Numbered from the stretch's first letter, positions 48,468 through 58,189 are shown. The stretch: DNA of 64,000 nucleotides from Modicisalibacter xianhensis (GCF_900113605.1 NZ_FOPY01000004.1:1-64000); one strand, 5' to 3'. Made by a program: numbers and translations. Notes: a model not told the origin generated them from the letters alone.

Positions 48468-51026
48468 ATGGCGGCCTTGCCCATCTCACGCTTTACCAAG
48501 ATCACTGCCAACATTTGCGCAGATGTGGAAGGCTTCGACGCCCTGGCCGAGCTTGCGCTGGATCTGCGCTCGTCGTGGAATCACACCACCGACCGACTTT
48601 GGCGCACGTTGGACCCGGAGCTCTGGGAACTGACCCATAACCCGTGGGTCGTGCTGCAGACGGTTTCCCGGCAAACGTTGGAGCGGCTGCTTGCTTCACC
48701 TGACTTTCGCCAGGAAATGGAAGCGCTTCTCCAGGCTCGAAGGCATGCCAACGAAGTACCGTCCTGGTTCCAGACTACCTATGCTAGCGATTCGCTGGGT
48801 ACGGTCGCCTATTTCTGCATGGAGTTCATGCTCAGCGAAGCCCTGCCGATCTACTCCGGCGGCCTGGGTAACGTCGCCGGCGATCAGTTGAAAGCCGCCA
48901 GTGACCTGGGCCTGCCAGTCGTGGGCGTGGGCCTGCTGTACCAGCAAGGCTACTTTCGCCAGATCTTCGACCTGCATGGGAGACAACAGGCGCTCTTTCC
49001 GTATAACGATCCAGGGCAGTTGCCGATCGTCCCCTTGCGATCCCCCGACGGCGAATGGCTGCGGATCAAGCTCGAGTTGCCGGCGCATGCAGTCTGGCTA
49101 CGTGCGTGGGAGGCCCAGGTCGGTCGCGTGAAGCTGTACCTGCTGGATAGCAACGATGCCGCCAATATCCCCGCCCATCGCGGCATTACCAGTGACTTGT
49201 ACGGTGGAGGACCTGAGTTGCGGCTGTTGCAGGAGCTAGTGCTCGGTATCGGAGGCTGGCGCCTATTGACGATGCTGGGTAGCGAGCCGGAAGTCTGCCA
49301 CCTGAACGAAGGCCACGCTGCATTCGCCGTGCTTGAGCGGGCGGCACATTTCATGCGCACACACGCCTTGCCTTTCGAGGCTGCCCTGGACATTACCCGC
49401 GCGGGTAATATCTTTACGACCCATACCGCAGTAGCGGCAGGTTTCGATCGGTTCGAACCCAACCTGATCCGACAGTACCTGACGACCTATGCCGAGAAGA
49501 CGCTGGGCATATCCGTGGAGTCATTGCTGGCCCTGGGCCGGCAAAATCCTGAAGATGCGCATGAACCGTTGACTACCGCTTACCTTGCGATCCGTGGCAG
49601 CGGTGCGGTCAATGGCGTGAGTCGCTTGCACGCGCGCGTCAGCCGTCACTTGTTCGCCCCGCTCTTTCCCCGCTGGCCTATCCACGAGGTTCCGATTGGC
49701 CATGTCACCAACGGCGTCCATGTACCAAGCTGGGACTCGGTAGCAGCCGATGAATTATGGACCGAGGCCTGCGGACACGATCGCTGGCTTGGCACAGTGG
49801 CGGATGTCGCCGAGCCAATCCGCCATCTCCCCACCGCGCAACTCTGGCAGTTCCGATTAGCGGCAAGCACCGAGCTGGTCGACTACATTCGCGAACGGCT
49901 GTCTCGTCAATTGGCGGCGTCTGGCGTTTCCCAGGAGGATATCGAAGCAGCAAGACACATCTTCGATCCCGGTATATTGACCTTGGGTTTTGCCCGCCGC
50001 TTTGCCGAATACAAGCGCCCCAACCTGCTCTTGCATGATCCGGAGCGCCTGCTCAGGTTACTGAACGATCCTCAACGACCGGTACAGCTCGTCATTGCGG
50101 GCAAGGCTCATCCGGCTGACATGACCGGCCAGGCGATGGTCCAGGCCTGGCTGCGTTTCATTCACCGCCCGGAAGCCCGGGGGCGTGTCGTGTTCCTGAG
50201 CGACTATGACATGCAGGTGGCCGAACAGCTGATCCAGGGCGTCGACGTCTGGCTCAACACACCACGCCGGCCCTGGGAAGCGAGTGGCACCAGTGGCATG
50301 AAAGTGCTGGTGAATGGCGGCCTGAACCTGTCGGTCCTGGATGGCTGGTGGGCGGAAGCCTACTCTCCTGGCGTCGGCTGGTCGATAGGTGACGGTCTCG
50401 AGCACGCGGACATTGCGGCCTGGGATGCTGCCGAAGCGAAGGAGCTCTACACACGACTCGAACAGGACATCGTTCCGACATTCTACGATCGCGATGAATC
50501 GGGTATTCCCTATGCCTGGGTCAACCGCATGCGGGAAAGCATGGCCACATTGACGCCGAAATTTTCCACCAACCGATCGCTACACGACTACCTGGAGCGG
50601 TACTACCTACCTGCCGCCGATGCCTTTCGTCATCGAGTGGCCGATTGCCAATGCGGAACCTACCTGCATCGAATGCGACCCGGCCGGCAGCTCTTCGATG
50701 CACGGCGTTGGGCCGGTGTGCATTTCGGTGCGTCATCGGTTGCCAGCCATGACGGCCAACGCCACGTTGAAGTCGAGGTCTACCTGGGCGATATCTCGCC
50801 CGATAGTGTGCAGGTCCAACTCTATGCCAATGGAACGGCAGGTGGGGAGCCCGAGATCATACCCATGGAGCGTGTTCGACAATTGGCCAACGCAGCCAAT
50901 GGCTATATCTACGAGGCGGTAGGTTCGTCATGTCGTCCTGAATCCGACTATACGGCACGAGTCATTCCCTGTTTTCATGACAGAGCGATTCCCTTGGAGA
51001 TTCAACATATTGTCTGGCAGAGATGA
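48468..51026 (+). CDS. Alpha-glucan (glycogen) phosphorylase
   Basis: An 852-residue phosphorylase of the GT35 type found in many bacteria and archaea, shorter at the N-terminus than classic GlgP (LALDLRSSWNHTTDRLWRTL). It frees glucose-1-phosphate from alpha-1,4 glucan. The pyridoxal-phosphate lysine lies in EASGTSGMKVLVNGGLNLS, and the N-terminal half has YFCMEFMLSEALPIYSGGLG. A C-terminal extra domain (about 770-852) is present. It starts 118 bases after the sensor kinase. It would work with the debranching enzyme at 33278. Confidence 0.9.
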   Translation: MAALPISRFTKITANICADVEGFDALAELALDLRSSWNHTTDRLWRTLDPELWELTHNPWVVLQTVSRQTLERLLASPDFRQEMEALLQARRHANEVPSWFQTTYASDSLGTVAYFCMEFMLSEALPIYSGGLGNVAGDQLKAASDLGLPVVGVGLLYQQGYFRQIFDLHGRQQALFPYNDPGQLPIVPLRSPDGEWLRIKLELPAHAVWLRAWEAQVGRVKLYLLDSNDAANIPAHRGITSDLYGGGPELRLLQELVLGIGGWRLLTMLGSEPEVCHLNEGHAAFAVLERAAHFMRTHALPFEAALDITRAGNIFTTHTAVAAGFDRFEPNLIRQYLTTYAEKTLGISVESLLALGRQNPEDAHEPLTTAYLAIRGSGAVNGVSRLHARVSRHLFAPLFPRWPIHEVPIGHVTNGVHVPSWDSVAADELWTEACGHDRWLGTVADVAEPIRHLPTAQLWQFRLAASTELVDYIRERLSRQLAASGVSQEDIEAARHIFDPGILTLGFARRFAEYKRPNLLLHDPERLLRLLNDPQRPVQLVIAGKAHPADMTGQAMVQAWLRFIHRPEARGRVVFLSDYDMQVAEQLIQGVDVWLNTPRRPWEASGTSGMKVLVNGGLNLSVLDGWWAEAYSPGVGWSIGDGLEHADIAAWDAAEAKELYTRLEQDIVPTFYDRDESGIPYAWVNRMRESMATLTPKFSTNRSLHDYLERYYLPAADAFRHRVADCQCGTYLHRMRPGRQLFDARRWAGVHFGASSVASHDGQRHVEVEVYLGDISPDSVQVQLYANGTAGGEPEIIPMERVRQLANAANGYIYEAVGSSCRPESDYTARVIPCFHDRAIPLEIQHIVWQR

Positions 51027-51053
51027 GACTGACTGACCACCCTACTCAGGTAT

Positions 51054-51518
51054 TTACATAGGCGACATTGATGCGGGCGATACCACGTCGAAAGTGACTG
51101 GAAGATGCCTTTCCCCAGCGAACTTCAGAACGACTGCGACCTCGTCCCCCATCGCCAGCGAGTGCGAACGCTTCATGAACATGAGGTGATAGCCGCCGGG
51201 AGCGAACTCGAGCGTTTCGCCAGGCGCGATGCCAAGCTTGGAAACCGGTTTCATCCTGGCGATCCCGTCGTTGCGCATGCTCATGTGCATCTCGAGGCTT
51301 TGGAAGGCATCGCTGTCGGCACCTACCAGTGTCACGGGCTTGTCACCGGCATTATGCAAGCGAAAATACCCGGCACCTGGCGTACCGCCTGGCAGCAGGC
51401 TCAAACGGGCATTGGTCACTACCAGGTCGTTGCCGTGAGCGACGCCTGCCATTAACGTGAACACGAGAACCGACCACACCTGTCGATATGAGACTCGCCG
51501 AGTGCTTTGTCTTGCCAT
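51054..51518 (-). CDS. PCu(A)C-type periplasmic copper chaperone
   Basis: 154 residues. The start at 51518 gives a signal peptide (MARQSTRRVSYRQVWSVLVF) cut near AHG-N. The mature DUF461 domain has the copper-binding Met/His set: MHMSMRN-region, then HLMFMKRSH. Proteins of this family deliver copper to the CuA site of cytochrome oxidase or store it in the periplasm. GAGAAGAAG precedes the start. It is encoded in the minus direction next to two other minus genes. Confidence 0.85.
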   Translation of the reverse strand: MARQSTRRVSYRQVWSVLVFTLMAGVAHGNDLVVTNARLSLLPGGTPGAGYFRLHNAGDKPVTLVGADSDAFQSLEMHMSMRNDGIARMKPVSKLGIAPGETLEFAPGGYHLMFMKRSHSLAMGDEVAVVLKFAGERHLPVTFDVVSPASMSPM

Positions 51519-51569
51519 GATATGTCTTCTTCTCTCAGCCCGTGCTACCCAACCCACTGACACTGACGC

Positions 51570-52043
51570 TTATGCGGCTGGCGACCTCCCGGGCTGGATG
51601 ATGGTAGGCAGTTCTTTCGCCAAGTGGTCTCGAAGGTCCTGATCTTTCAAATGAATGAAATCCTTGCCCAGTTCCATGAATACGCATTCAGCCACCGGCT
51701 CGGACAAGGCCTCGCGGAGAAAGCCGAGCAGTTTGGGCGGCGCGCACAGCACGAGGCGTTGGAAATCGCCCCGATGCAGATGGTCAGCCAGCACGTCACC
51801 GACCAGGCCGGCAAAGCGAATTTCCTGCTGTGTCGTCGCGGAATGCTGCTTACTCATGGCATGCCGGGCCATACCCATGGTATCGAAGGCCCGTCCGGGG
51901 CGATCGGAGTCGATGTCACGGTCATGCAAACGCCCCTTTGCATTGTTCAGATCCGCAATTTCCTCGAGTGGATCTTTCGGATGGCGAATGGTGAACAGAC
52001 GAGCCAAGGTCTGGTCCGCAACCATGATTCCAGTAGTTTTCAT
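51570..52043 (-). CDS. Host-attachment-protein family protein (PF10116)
   Basis: A 157-residue protein with the start MKTTGIMVADQTLARLF, then DRPGRAFDTMGMARHAM, and the late VLCAPPKLLGFLREALSEPV. This is the pattern of the small protein family named after a plant-host attachment factor of Agrobacterium; most members seem to be general stress proteins related to the eRF1/Baf-like fold. No signal peptide is present. The actual function is unknown. Confidence 0.8.
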   Translation of the reverse strand: MKTTGIMVADQTLARLFTIRHPKDPLEEIADLNNAKGRLHDRDIDSDRPGRAFDTMGMARHAMSKQHSATTQQEIRFAGLVGDVLADHLHRGDFQRLVLCAPPKLLGFLREALSEPVAECVFMELGKDFIHLKDQDLRDHLAKELPTIIQPGRSPAA

Positions 52044-52094
52044 ATTTTAACCTCGTATCGACGCGGCCAGTCGACAATGAGTGATCCGCGTATG

Positions 52095-53417
52095 TCAGGT
52101 GCCAAACGGATAGGTTTCTGGAATGTCTTCTCGCTGCCAGGGCTCACGTTTGTCGAACGGCTCCACGGCAGTCGTTTCATCCAGATGGAAAAGTGCATCG
52201 AACTGCTGAGGCAAGGAGGCGCGAAAATAATGACTGCCCCGCTCTGTCTCGGGGCGATAGATCACCCCAATGGCCCGTTCCAGCAACCTGGCACGCAAAG
52301 GGTCGGCATACATACCCTCAAGCGGCAGATAGAAACGATCCAGTCCGCTGCGGTAAAATAGACGTTCGTAACTGTCTTCGTGTGAAGGCCGGACCCAGCG
52401 GTGTTCGACCGGGGCATCCCAGTCTCGGGCTGCCGAGACATAGCCCGTATGCGTGGTGAAGCCGACCAGCAATACACGACGGCGACCGAAGCGCTGCCGA
52501 GCCAGCTGGCCAATATTATGCTGGCGTCGCCCCCACCCCATTTCCGTTCCACGCGCGTCGCCAAGGTGGGAATTGTGCGCCCAGACAACGACTCGCCCTC
52601 GCCCGCCCTGGCTGCGAAGGTAGTAATGCAGTTCGGTCAAGGTATCAGTCATATGTTTGTCGCGCAGGTTCCAGGTATCGACTCGCGCCTGGAACATGGC
52701 GCGGTAATACTCTTCGGCATTGACCACGACACGCGCGTTCTGCTCGGCAAAGAATTGTTCATCCGAGGCCAGCCGCCCGTCATGAGCGAGGTAATCCCCA
52801 GCCTTGTTGATCAACTCGCACAATAGCTGCACCGAGGCTTCTTCACAGGAATGGCTCAGCCCAAAGGCGACATTACGGCCATACTGGAAAGGGTCGCCAT
52901 GATGGTCGAGACAGGCGTAACCATGTCGCGCCAGTTCGGCCTGCTCGGGATTGATCCGCGATAAATAGGCAATCACGGCCTCAGCAGAACGATGCAGGCT
53001 ATAGAGGTCGAGACCATAGAAACCAACCTGCTCCGCCAACGGCTTATCGGCGTTATGCTCATGCAGGTCAGCAATGAAGTCGCGAACATCCTCGTTGCGC
53101 CACATCCACTGGGGAAAACGCTGAAAATCGCCAAAGGCTTCCATCAAGGAATCCTGGCTGATGCCCCTCACGTAGCGGTTGAGACGCAGTGCATCGGGCC
53201 AATCGGCTTCGACCAGAACCGCTTCGAAACCCTTTTCCTCGATCAGGCGCTGGGTAATCTCCGCGCGCATGAGATAGAACTCGGCCGTGCCATGCGACGC
53301 CTCGCCGAGTAACACGAAATCGCGTTCCCCGACTTGTTCAAGCAACGCATCGTAATCGCTGGAGCGTTCGTTGAGCCGGGTGGCAAGCTGACGAACACAC
53401 GTGAGTGGAGTAACCAT
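52095..53417 (-). CDS. Erythromycin-esterase-family protein
   Basis: A 440-residue member of the EreA/ChaN-like family with the signature GEASHGTAEFY near residue 35. Other family marks are VEADWPDALRLNRYVRG, FYGLDLYSLHRSAEAV and VVWAHNSHLGDA, which hold the catalytic-type Glu and His residues. Most homologues in environmental bacteria do not degrade macrolides and are of unknown role. The gene stands alone on the minus strand. Confidence 0.85.
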   Translation of the reverse strand: MVTPLTCVRQLATRLNERSSDYDALLEQVGERDFVLLGEASHGTAEFYLMRAEITQRLIEEKGFEAVLVEADWPDALRLNRYVRGISQDSLMEAFGDFQRFPQWMWRNEDVRDFIADLHEHNADKPLAEQVGFYGLDLYSLHRSAEAVIAYLSRINPEQAELARHGYACLDHHGDPFQYGRNVAFGLSHSCEEASVQLLCELINKAGDYLAHDGRLASDEQFFAEQNARVVVNAEEYYRAMFQARVDTWNLRDKHMTDTLTELHYYLRSQGGRGRVVVWAHNSHLGDARGTEMGWGRRQHNIGQLARQRFGRRRVLLVGFTTHTGYVSAARDWDAPVEHRWVRPSHEDSYERLFYRSGLDRFYLPLEGMYADPLRARLLERAIGVIYRPETERGSHYFRASLPQQFDALFHLDETTAVEPFDKREPWQREDIPETYPFGT

Positions 53418-53488
53418 GGCTGCGACCTCTCGCCAAGCTCAACCAGAGTCTAGAAGACAAGAAGAAGGCGTGAGGAACTAGTCATCAA

Positions 53489-53600
53489 AAGCTTGTCGCT
53501 AAGCAAGCTTGGTTAATTTAAGCCTACTTATTCAAAGGGTTAGCCAGGCGAGCCATTTCGAAATGTGAACTGCCATGCACTGTTGCCAATAGCCTGGCTA
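53489..53600. repeat. Two inverted repeats upstream of the isochorismatase-family gene
   Basis: AAGCTTG (53489-53495) pairs with CAAGCTT (53504-53510). A second pair, TAGCCAGGC (53541-53549) and GCCTGGCTA (53592-53600), is perfect over nine bases and brackets 42 bases. They lie in the spacer between divergent genes and could be regulatory. No known site was recognised. Confidence 0.45.
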
Positions 53601-53651
53601 CAATGTGTAGTCATCCTGTACCCCGTTGCTCGATAGCAAATGGAGCCAATC

Positions 53652-54206
53652 ATGGCGTATCAGGTCGGTGATGCCTTGTTGATCGTCGATATGCAACGCG
53701 ACTTCTGCGAAGGCGGGACCTTGCCCGTCCATGGCGGCGCGGCGCTAGTTGCAGGTATCAATGCCGAGGCGAATGACGCCCAGGCGGCCGGCGCCCTCAT
53801 CATTGCTACCCGGGACTGGCACCCTGTCGGGCATTGCAGTTTCTCCAGTCAGGGCGGGCCGTGGCCTGAGCACTGCATTCAGGACACCCCGGGCGCTGCC
53901 TTTCATCCGCGCCTGCAGCTGCCCGAAGGCACCATCATCGTCAGCAAGGGGGGCGCTTTCGACCGCGACGCTTACTCCGCTTTCGAGGGTACGGGCCTGG
54001 CCATGTATCTCCGTAAGCACGGCATCGTTCGTGTCATCGTCTGCGGCCTTGCCCTGGACGTCTGCGTCAGGGCAACCGTGCTGGATTCACTCAAGGCAGG
54101 ATTTCAGACCCGCTTGCTGAGCCGGCTCACGGCGCCGGTAACCCCCTCGAAGCGTGAGGCCTGTGAACAGGAATTGCACCGGACCGGATGCGAGATCGCA
54201 GCATGA
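53652..54206 (+). CDS. pncA: Nicotinamidase-like isochorismatase-family hydrolase
   Basis: A 184-residue cysteine hydrolase. The catalytic triad appears as D in LIVDMQRDF, K in VSKGGAF and C in CGLALDVCVRAT; the metal-binding DxH pattern is in TRDWHPVGH. These are the features of PncA, which turns nicotinamide into nicotinate in NAD salvage. The Tyr of the typical GLATDYCV box is Val here, so a related amide could be the substrate. The ATG at 53652 has GGAG ahead; one at 53640 is possible. Confidence 0.82.
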   Translation: MAYQVGDALLIVDMQRDFCEGGTLPVHGGAALVAGINAEANDAQAAGALIIATRDWHPVGHCSFSSQGGPWPEHCIQDTPGAAFHPRLQLPEGTIIVSKGGAFDRDAYSAFEGTGLAMYLRKHGIVRVIVCGLALDVCVRATVLDSLKAGFQTRLLSRLTAPVTPSKREACEQELHRTGCEIAA

Positions 54207-54267
54207 ACACGCCCATCGACGCATTCAGCACACGCAACGCATACCGATGCCGATAAGTCCGGGATTG

Positions 54268-54281
54268 TTGACGTTCGTCAA
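54268..54281 (+). promoter_or_regulatory. FNR/DNR-like box before cbpA
   Basis: TTGAC-GTTC-GTCAA is a perfect palindrome and a known variant form of the FNR/DNR site (eight of ten against TTGAT-N4-ATCAA). At -41.5, transcription would begin near 54316, and TAAAAC at 54304-54309 is a plausible -10. Confidence 0.5.
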
Positions 54282-54349
54282 GCGTGTCTACGGAAAGCCG
54301 GAGTAAAACGGAAATAGCTTCCTTAGGTCATGAGGAATGGAGCGATTCC

Positions 54350-55288
54350 GTGGAGTTCAAGGACTATTACCAGATATTGGGCGTCGACAAGGCTGCGAGC
54401 ATACCCGACATCAAGAAGGCCTATCGCAAGCTGGCGCGCAAGTATCACCCGGATATCAGCAAGGAGCCCGACGCGGCTCTACGCATGCAGGAAATCAACG
54501 AGGCCAAGACGGTGCTTACCGACCCCGAGAAACGGGCGGCCTATGACCAGCTTGGCGAGCGCTACCATGCCGGACAGGACTTCCGGCCACCGCCGGATTG
54601 GGATGCCGGCTTCGAGTACTCGGGCGGCGGTTTCGAGGAGTTCGATCTGGGCGAGTTCAGCGATTTCTTTGCCAATCTGTTCGGTCACGGCGGGCGAACT
54701 CGTTCGCGTGCCCATCACGCCTACCAGATGCGCGGCGGCGACCGCCACGCCCGGATCTTCGTCGACCTGAGCGATGCCTTTCACGGCGCGACGCGCAGCG
54801 TGACGCTGCATGTCCCGCAGACCGATGCGCAGGGGTATGTCTCGTTGCAGGAGCACAACCTCAAGGTACGCATACCCAAGGGTATCAAGGAGGGGCAGCA
54901 CATTCGTCTGGCGGGCCAGGGGCACCCCGGGATCGGCGGAGGTGAGCCCGGGGATCTCTACCTGGAAGTGCATTTTACGCCGAGTCCGGATTATCGCGTG
55001 GAGGGCAAGGATGTCTTTGCGACCTTGCGGGTCGCCCCCTGGGAGGCGGCTCTTGGCGCCGCCATCGACGTGCCCACGCCCTCGGGACAGGTGCATTTGA
55101 AGATTCCCAAGGGCTCGCAGGGCGGCCGCAAGCTGCGCCTGAAGGGACGCGGCATTCCCGGCGCTGAGCCCGGCGATTTGTACTTCGTGCTGGAAGTGGT
55201 ACTTCCACCGGCCAATACCGACAAGGCGCGTCAGCTTTATGAGGCCATGGCGCGTGACATGCCATTCAATCCACGTCAGACGAGGTAG
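54350..55288 (+). CDS. cbpA: CbpA-type DnaJ co-chaperone
   Basis: A 312-residue class II J protein, read from GTG (VEFKDYYQILGVDKAAS) with GAGGAATGGAG upstream. An earlier in-frame GTG at 54284 is less likely. The J domain has the HPD triad (KYHPDIS). It is followed by a Gly/Phe-rich part and two C-terminal substrate-binding domains (VRIPKGIKEGQHIRLAGQG, KIPKGSQGGRKLRLKGRG); there is no zinc domain. It stimulates DnaK and binds DNA. The cbpM gene starts five bases after its stop. Confidence 0.9.
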   Translation: MEFKDYYQILGVDKAASIPDIKKAYRKLARKYHPDISKEPDAALRMQEINEAKTVLTDPEKRAAYDQLGERYHAGQDFRPPPDWDAGFEYSGGGFEEFDLGEFSDFFANLFGHGGRTRSRAHHAYQMRGGDRHARIFVDLSDAFHGATRSVTLHVPQTDAQGYVSLQEHNLKVRIPKGIKEGQHIRLAGQGHPGIGGGEPGDLYLEVHFTPSPDYRVEGKDVFATLRVAPWEAALGAAIDVPTPSGQVHLKIPKGSQGGRKLRLKGRGIPGAEPGDLYFVLEVVLPPANTDKARQLYEAMARDMPFNPRQTR

Positions 55289-55292
55289 GAGC

Positions 55293-55607
55293 ATGGCTGA
55301 AAACAACGCAGTCAACGGCATCGTACTCGACGAGGCCAGCCTGACACTTGAGGAGTTCGCTCGTGCCTGTGCCGTCGAGCGACAATGGGTAGTGGAAAGG
55401 GTCGAGAGCGGCATGCTCGGCGACGGCTCGCACTATGTCTCGCAATGGCGTTTCACCAGTCGCGACCTGACCCGCGCACGACGCCTGCGCCAGATGGAAT
55501 ACGACTTCGACGCCGAGCCGGAATTGGCCGCTCTTGTCGCGGACCTGTTCGAAGAAGTGGATCACCTGAGAAAACGGCTCAGGGCCGCCGGAATCGACAC
55601 CAATTAA
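55293..55607 (+). CDS. cbpM: CbpM chaperone modulator
   Basis: A 104-residue MerR-like helical protein (LTLEEFARACAVERQWVVERVESG, then RARRLRQMEYDFDAEPELAALVADL). It is the regulator that binds the J domain of CbpA and blocks its activity. The order cbpA-cbpM with a five-base gap is the standard one, and AGGAG precedes the start. Confidence 0.85.
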   Translation: MAENNAVNGIVLDEASLTLEEFARACAVERQWVVERVESGMLGDGSHYVSQWRFTSRDLTRARRLRQMEYDFDAEPELAALVADLFEEVDHLRKRLRAAGIDTN

Positions 55608-55611
55608 GCCG

Positions 55612-56346
55612 TTACTGGCTAGCCAGTTGTGGGGCCGAGCTATCGCAATGCAGAAAGGAGGATGTTTTCAGCCACTCGTCATCCGGGTAATAGACGAAGA
55701 GATATTGCCCGTCCTTGAGGCTGTCGATCAGTGGCGAGGCGATATTCTCACGCACCGCCGGGCACCCGTGACTGCGCCCCAACCGCCCGGTTTGCGCAAT
55801 GAAGGCCTTGTCGACGTAATCGGCGCCGTGAATGACGATCGCCCGCTCGAAGGCGTTGTCGTTGACGCCCGGCTCCAGGCCTTCCAGACGCAATGAGTAA
55901 CCGTTACTGCCCTGGTAGCTGTTCAGGGTCCGGAACAGTCCCAGGCTTGACTGCCAACTATCGGGTACGTTGGAGAATGCCGTTGCACGGGCATTGCCGG
56001 AGCCCCGGCCATGCGCGACGAGTTCCTTGAACGTCAGCGTACGTTTCACGAGATCGAAGACCCAGAGCCGGGGCTGGGTGGACGGTAATGAGTAATCGAT
56101 GACGGCCAGCCGGTCGGCATCCTTCCCGGCACACGAGACGGCGCGTGCTGCCAGGCGCAAAACCCGACGATCCGCCTGGGGAGCCAGCGCAGACAACATG
56201 TGGGCCAGTGACTGCGTTTGCGGCGAGTGTGTCGGGACAGTGCTTGCTTGGGCAAGGAACTCCCCGGCTCGTGCTTGCTGCCCCAGCAATGGCAGGACAA
56301 GGACCAGCAAGGCGAACAATAGGCTAGGCAACGGGCGACGTAACAT
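55612..56346 (-). CDS. Murein L,D-transpeptidase catalytic-domain protein
   Basis: A 244-residue secreted protein of the short L,D-transpeptidase-like family (PF13645). The start at 56346 gives a signal peptide (MLRRPLPSLLFALLVLVLPL) with a cut near ARA-G. The catalytic Cys sits in GRSHGCPAV (about residue 204), with IHGADY before it. It probably acts on peptidoglycan cross-links or bound lipoprotein. It is divergent from a larger L,D-transpeptidase gene, with 98 bases between the two starts, and it converges on cbpM. Confidence 0.85.
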   Translation of the reverse strand: MLRRPLPSLLFALLVLVLPLLGQQARAGEFLAQASTVPTHSPQTQSLAHMLSALAPQADRRVLRLAARAVSCAGKDADRLAVIDYSLPSTQPRLWVFDLVKRTLTFKELVAHGRGSGNARATAFSNVPDSWQSSLGLFRTLNSYQGSNGYSLRLEGLEPGVNDNAFERAIVIHGADYVDKAFIAQTGRLGRSHGCPAVRENIASPLIDSLKDGQYLFVYYPDDEWLKTSSFLHCDSSAPQLASQ

Positions 56347-56444
56347 GAAAACGGTACCTGTCTGAGCATATGACACAGGATAGTCACCGGGATAGTACCC
56401 GAGACATCAAGAATAGGCATGTCCAAAACCAGCGAGACCTTGTA

Positions 56445-58070
56445 ATGCGCTTTCAACTGACGCCAAGAGGCTTTCTGCCCGGCCTGCTTCTATTGCTGAC
56501 CTGCCTGATGGTGATGGTCGCCGCCTCGGCCCAAGGCGACGACGCGCTCCCCATGGAAGGCATCGAGGCCCTTATCACCGGCCAGGAAGGCGACAGCGAC
56601 AGCCTGCTCCACCAGGTCTACGAACGGCGTGGTTTCGAGCCCGCCTGGAATGATGAGGCCACGCTTGCCGTGTTCATTGATGCATTGTCTTCCCTGGCTG
56701 ACGATGGCCTGGATCCGGCCGACTATGCTACGGGCATTCTGCAGGAGGAGTACCGGCAGGTACAGGCGACGGGAACAGCGCTTCAACGCGCGCGCTTCGA
56801 TGTCAATGCCACCCGTACGTTTCTGCTGGCGCTGCGTCATCTACAGCGTGGCAAGGTCGATCCCTTTGCCATCTATGAGCGCTGGGAAGTACCTATCGCC
56901 GAGGTGACGCTGGACCCCATGATGGTATCGAACGCCATCGATACCCGGCAATTTGCCCAGGCCTTTGCCGATGCCCGCCCAGCCTATCCCCCTTACGAAC
57001 GACTGCGCTCGGCGCTGGCCAAATATCGCCGCATTCAGGCCCTGGGGGGGTGGCCCACGCTGCCATCCCGCGACCAATCGCTGCGGCCGGGCGAGACACA
57101 TGAAGACATTCTGCTTCTGCGCCAACGGCTGGCCATGATTGGCGAGACCATGCTGTCACCCACCGACGCCCCCGATATGTTGCCTACCCGCTATGACGAG
57201 GCCTTGGCGGTGGCAGTTCGTCGGTTCCAGGAGCGCCACCTGTTGCAGGCCGATGGCATCGTTGGCCCGCGTACCCGGGCTGCGCTTAATGTTCCGGTAG
57301 AAGCCCGCATCGACCAGATTCGTGCCAATCTCGAGCGGGCCCGCTGGCTGTTGCATGACCTGCCCGACACGTTCGTGCTGGTCGATATCGCCGGTTACCG
57401 ACTCAGTTACTTTCGTCCCGATGGCCAAATCTGGCGCACCCGTATCGTGGTCGGCCAGCCCTATCGACAGACTCCGTCACTGCGCTCCGAGATAACTCAC
57501 GTCACGGTCAACCCGACCTGGACCATTCCGCCTACGATCCTGCGCCAGGATGTGCTGCCCCAGGTGCGTCGCGATCCGGGCTACCTGGCCCGGCACCGGA
57601 TCCAAGTGCTGGATGGTTCGGGGTATCGCCTGGATCCCTTTTCCATCGACTGGACACGTCCCGGCAACGTCATATTGCGCCAGGCGGCTGGCCCCGGTAA
57701 TGCGCTTGGCCAGGTCGTCATCCGCTTTCCCAACCAGCACCTGGTCTATCTTCACGATACGCCGGCGCAAGCCCTGTTCGCCCAGGAACAGCGCGCCTTC
57801 AGTTCGGGCTGCATCCGCGTCCAGCAGGTGCTCGAACTCGTCCAGCATCTGTTCGATGATACCGGTACCGACCAACACCTCGCCTCGCTCATCGCAACCG
57901 GAGAGACGCGTAACGTGCCTCTTTCCCGCACAGTCCCGCTTATCCTGAGCTACTGGACCGCCCAGGCGGATGAAGCCGGTTTCGTCACCTTCCGCCCGGA
58001 TATCTATCAGCGAGACGCTCCCCTGCTTGCGGCTCTGGACCGTCCCTTTTTCTTGCGCGACGAGAGGTAA
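56445..58070 (+). CDS. L,D-transpeptidase, YcbB/LdtD type
   Basis: A 541-residue periplasmic enzyme with an N-terminal membrane or signal segment (LLLLLTCLMVMVAASAQG). It has a scaffold helical domain, a peptidoglycan-binding domain (AVAVRRFQERHLLQADGIVGP, about residues 245-275), and a YkuD catalytic domain. The YkuD domain has the Cys in AFSSGCIRVQQ (about 462) and its His in YLHDTP. It makes 3-3 cross-links in murein. The frame opens at 56370; the start at 56445 is chosen to begin before the signal segment. Small RNA 2 follows. Confidence 0.88.
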   Translation: MRFQLTPRGFLPGLLLLLTCLMVMVAASAQGDDALPMEGIEALITGQEGDSDSLLHQVYERRGFEPAWNDEATLAVFIDALSSLADDGLDPADYATGILQEEYRQVQATGTALQRARFDVNATRTFLLALRHLQRGKVDPFAIYERWEVPIAEVTLDPMMVSNAIDTRQFAQAFADARPAYPPYERLRSALAKYRRIQALGGWPTLPSRDQSLRPGETHEDILLLRQRLAMIGETMLSPTDAPDMLPTRYDEALAVAVRRFQERHLLQADGIVGPRTRAALNVPVEARIDQIRANLERARWLLHDLPDTFVLVDIAGYRLSYFRPDGQIWRTRIVVGQPYRQTPSLRSEITHVTVNPTWTIPPTILRQDVLPQVRRDPGYLARHRIQVLDGSGYRLDPFSIDWTRPGNVILRQAAGPGNALGQVVIRFPNQHLVYLHDTPAQALFAQEQRAFSSGCIRVQQVLELVQHLFDDTGTDQHLASLIATGETRNVPLSRTVPLILSYWTAQADEAGFVTFRPDIYQRDAPLLAALDRPFFLRDER

Positions 58071-58124
58071 GGTCAGCATTGCACGCTAACGATCAAGCAG
58101 CGAATGACTAGCACAAAAAGCACT

Positions 58125-58139
58125 GTAACTTTTTGTTAC
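58125..58139 (+). promoter_or_regulatory. Inverted repeat upstream of small RNA 2
   Basis: GTAAC-TTTTT-GTTAC is a perfect inverted repeat centred about 60 bases before the predicted RNA start. GacA/UvrY sites upstream of rsm/csr RNAs have the form TGTAAG-N6-CTTACA at a similar distance; this repeat is related but not identical. TGAAAT at 58189-58194 or nearby sequence could serve as -10. Confidence 0.4.
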
Positions 58140-58189
58140 CATCTACTACGCTTTGTTGACAAGCATCATGGTTTTCCACCGCAGGGTTT

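Noticed and set aside
51624-52361. 245-codon plus-strand frame
   Set aside because: It spans two minus-strand genes and their spacer; its translation shows no family features.
52095-53417. Macrolide-resistance gene
   Set aside because: The family name is erythromycin esterase, but most members are not resistance enzymes and nothing nearby suggests it.
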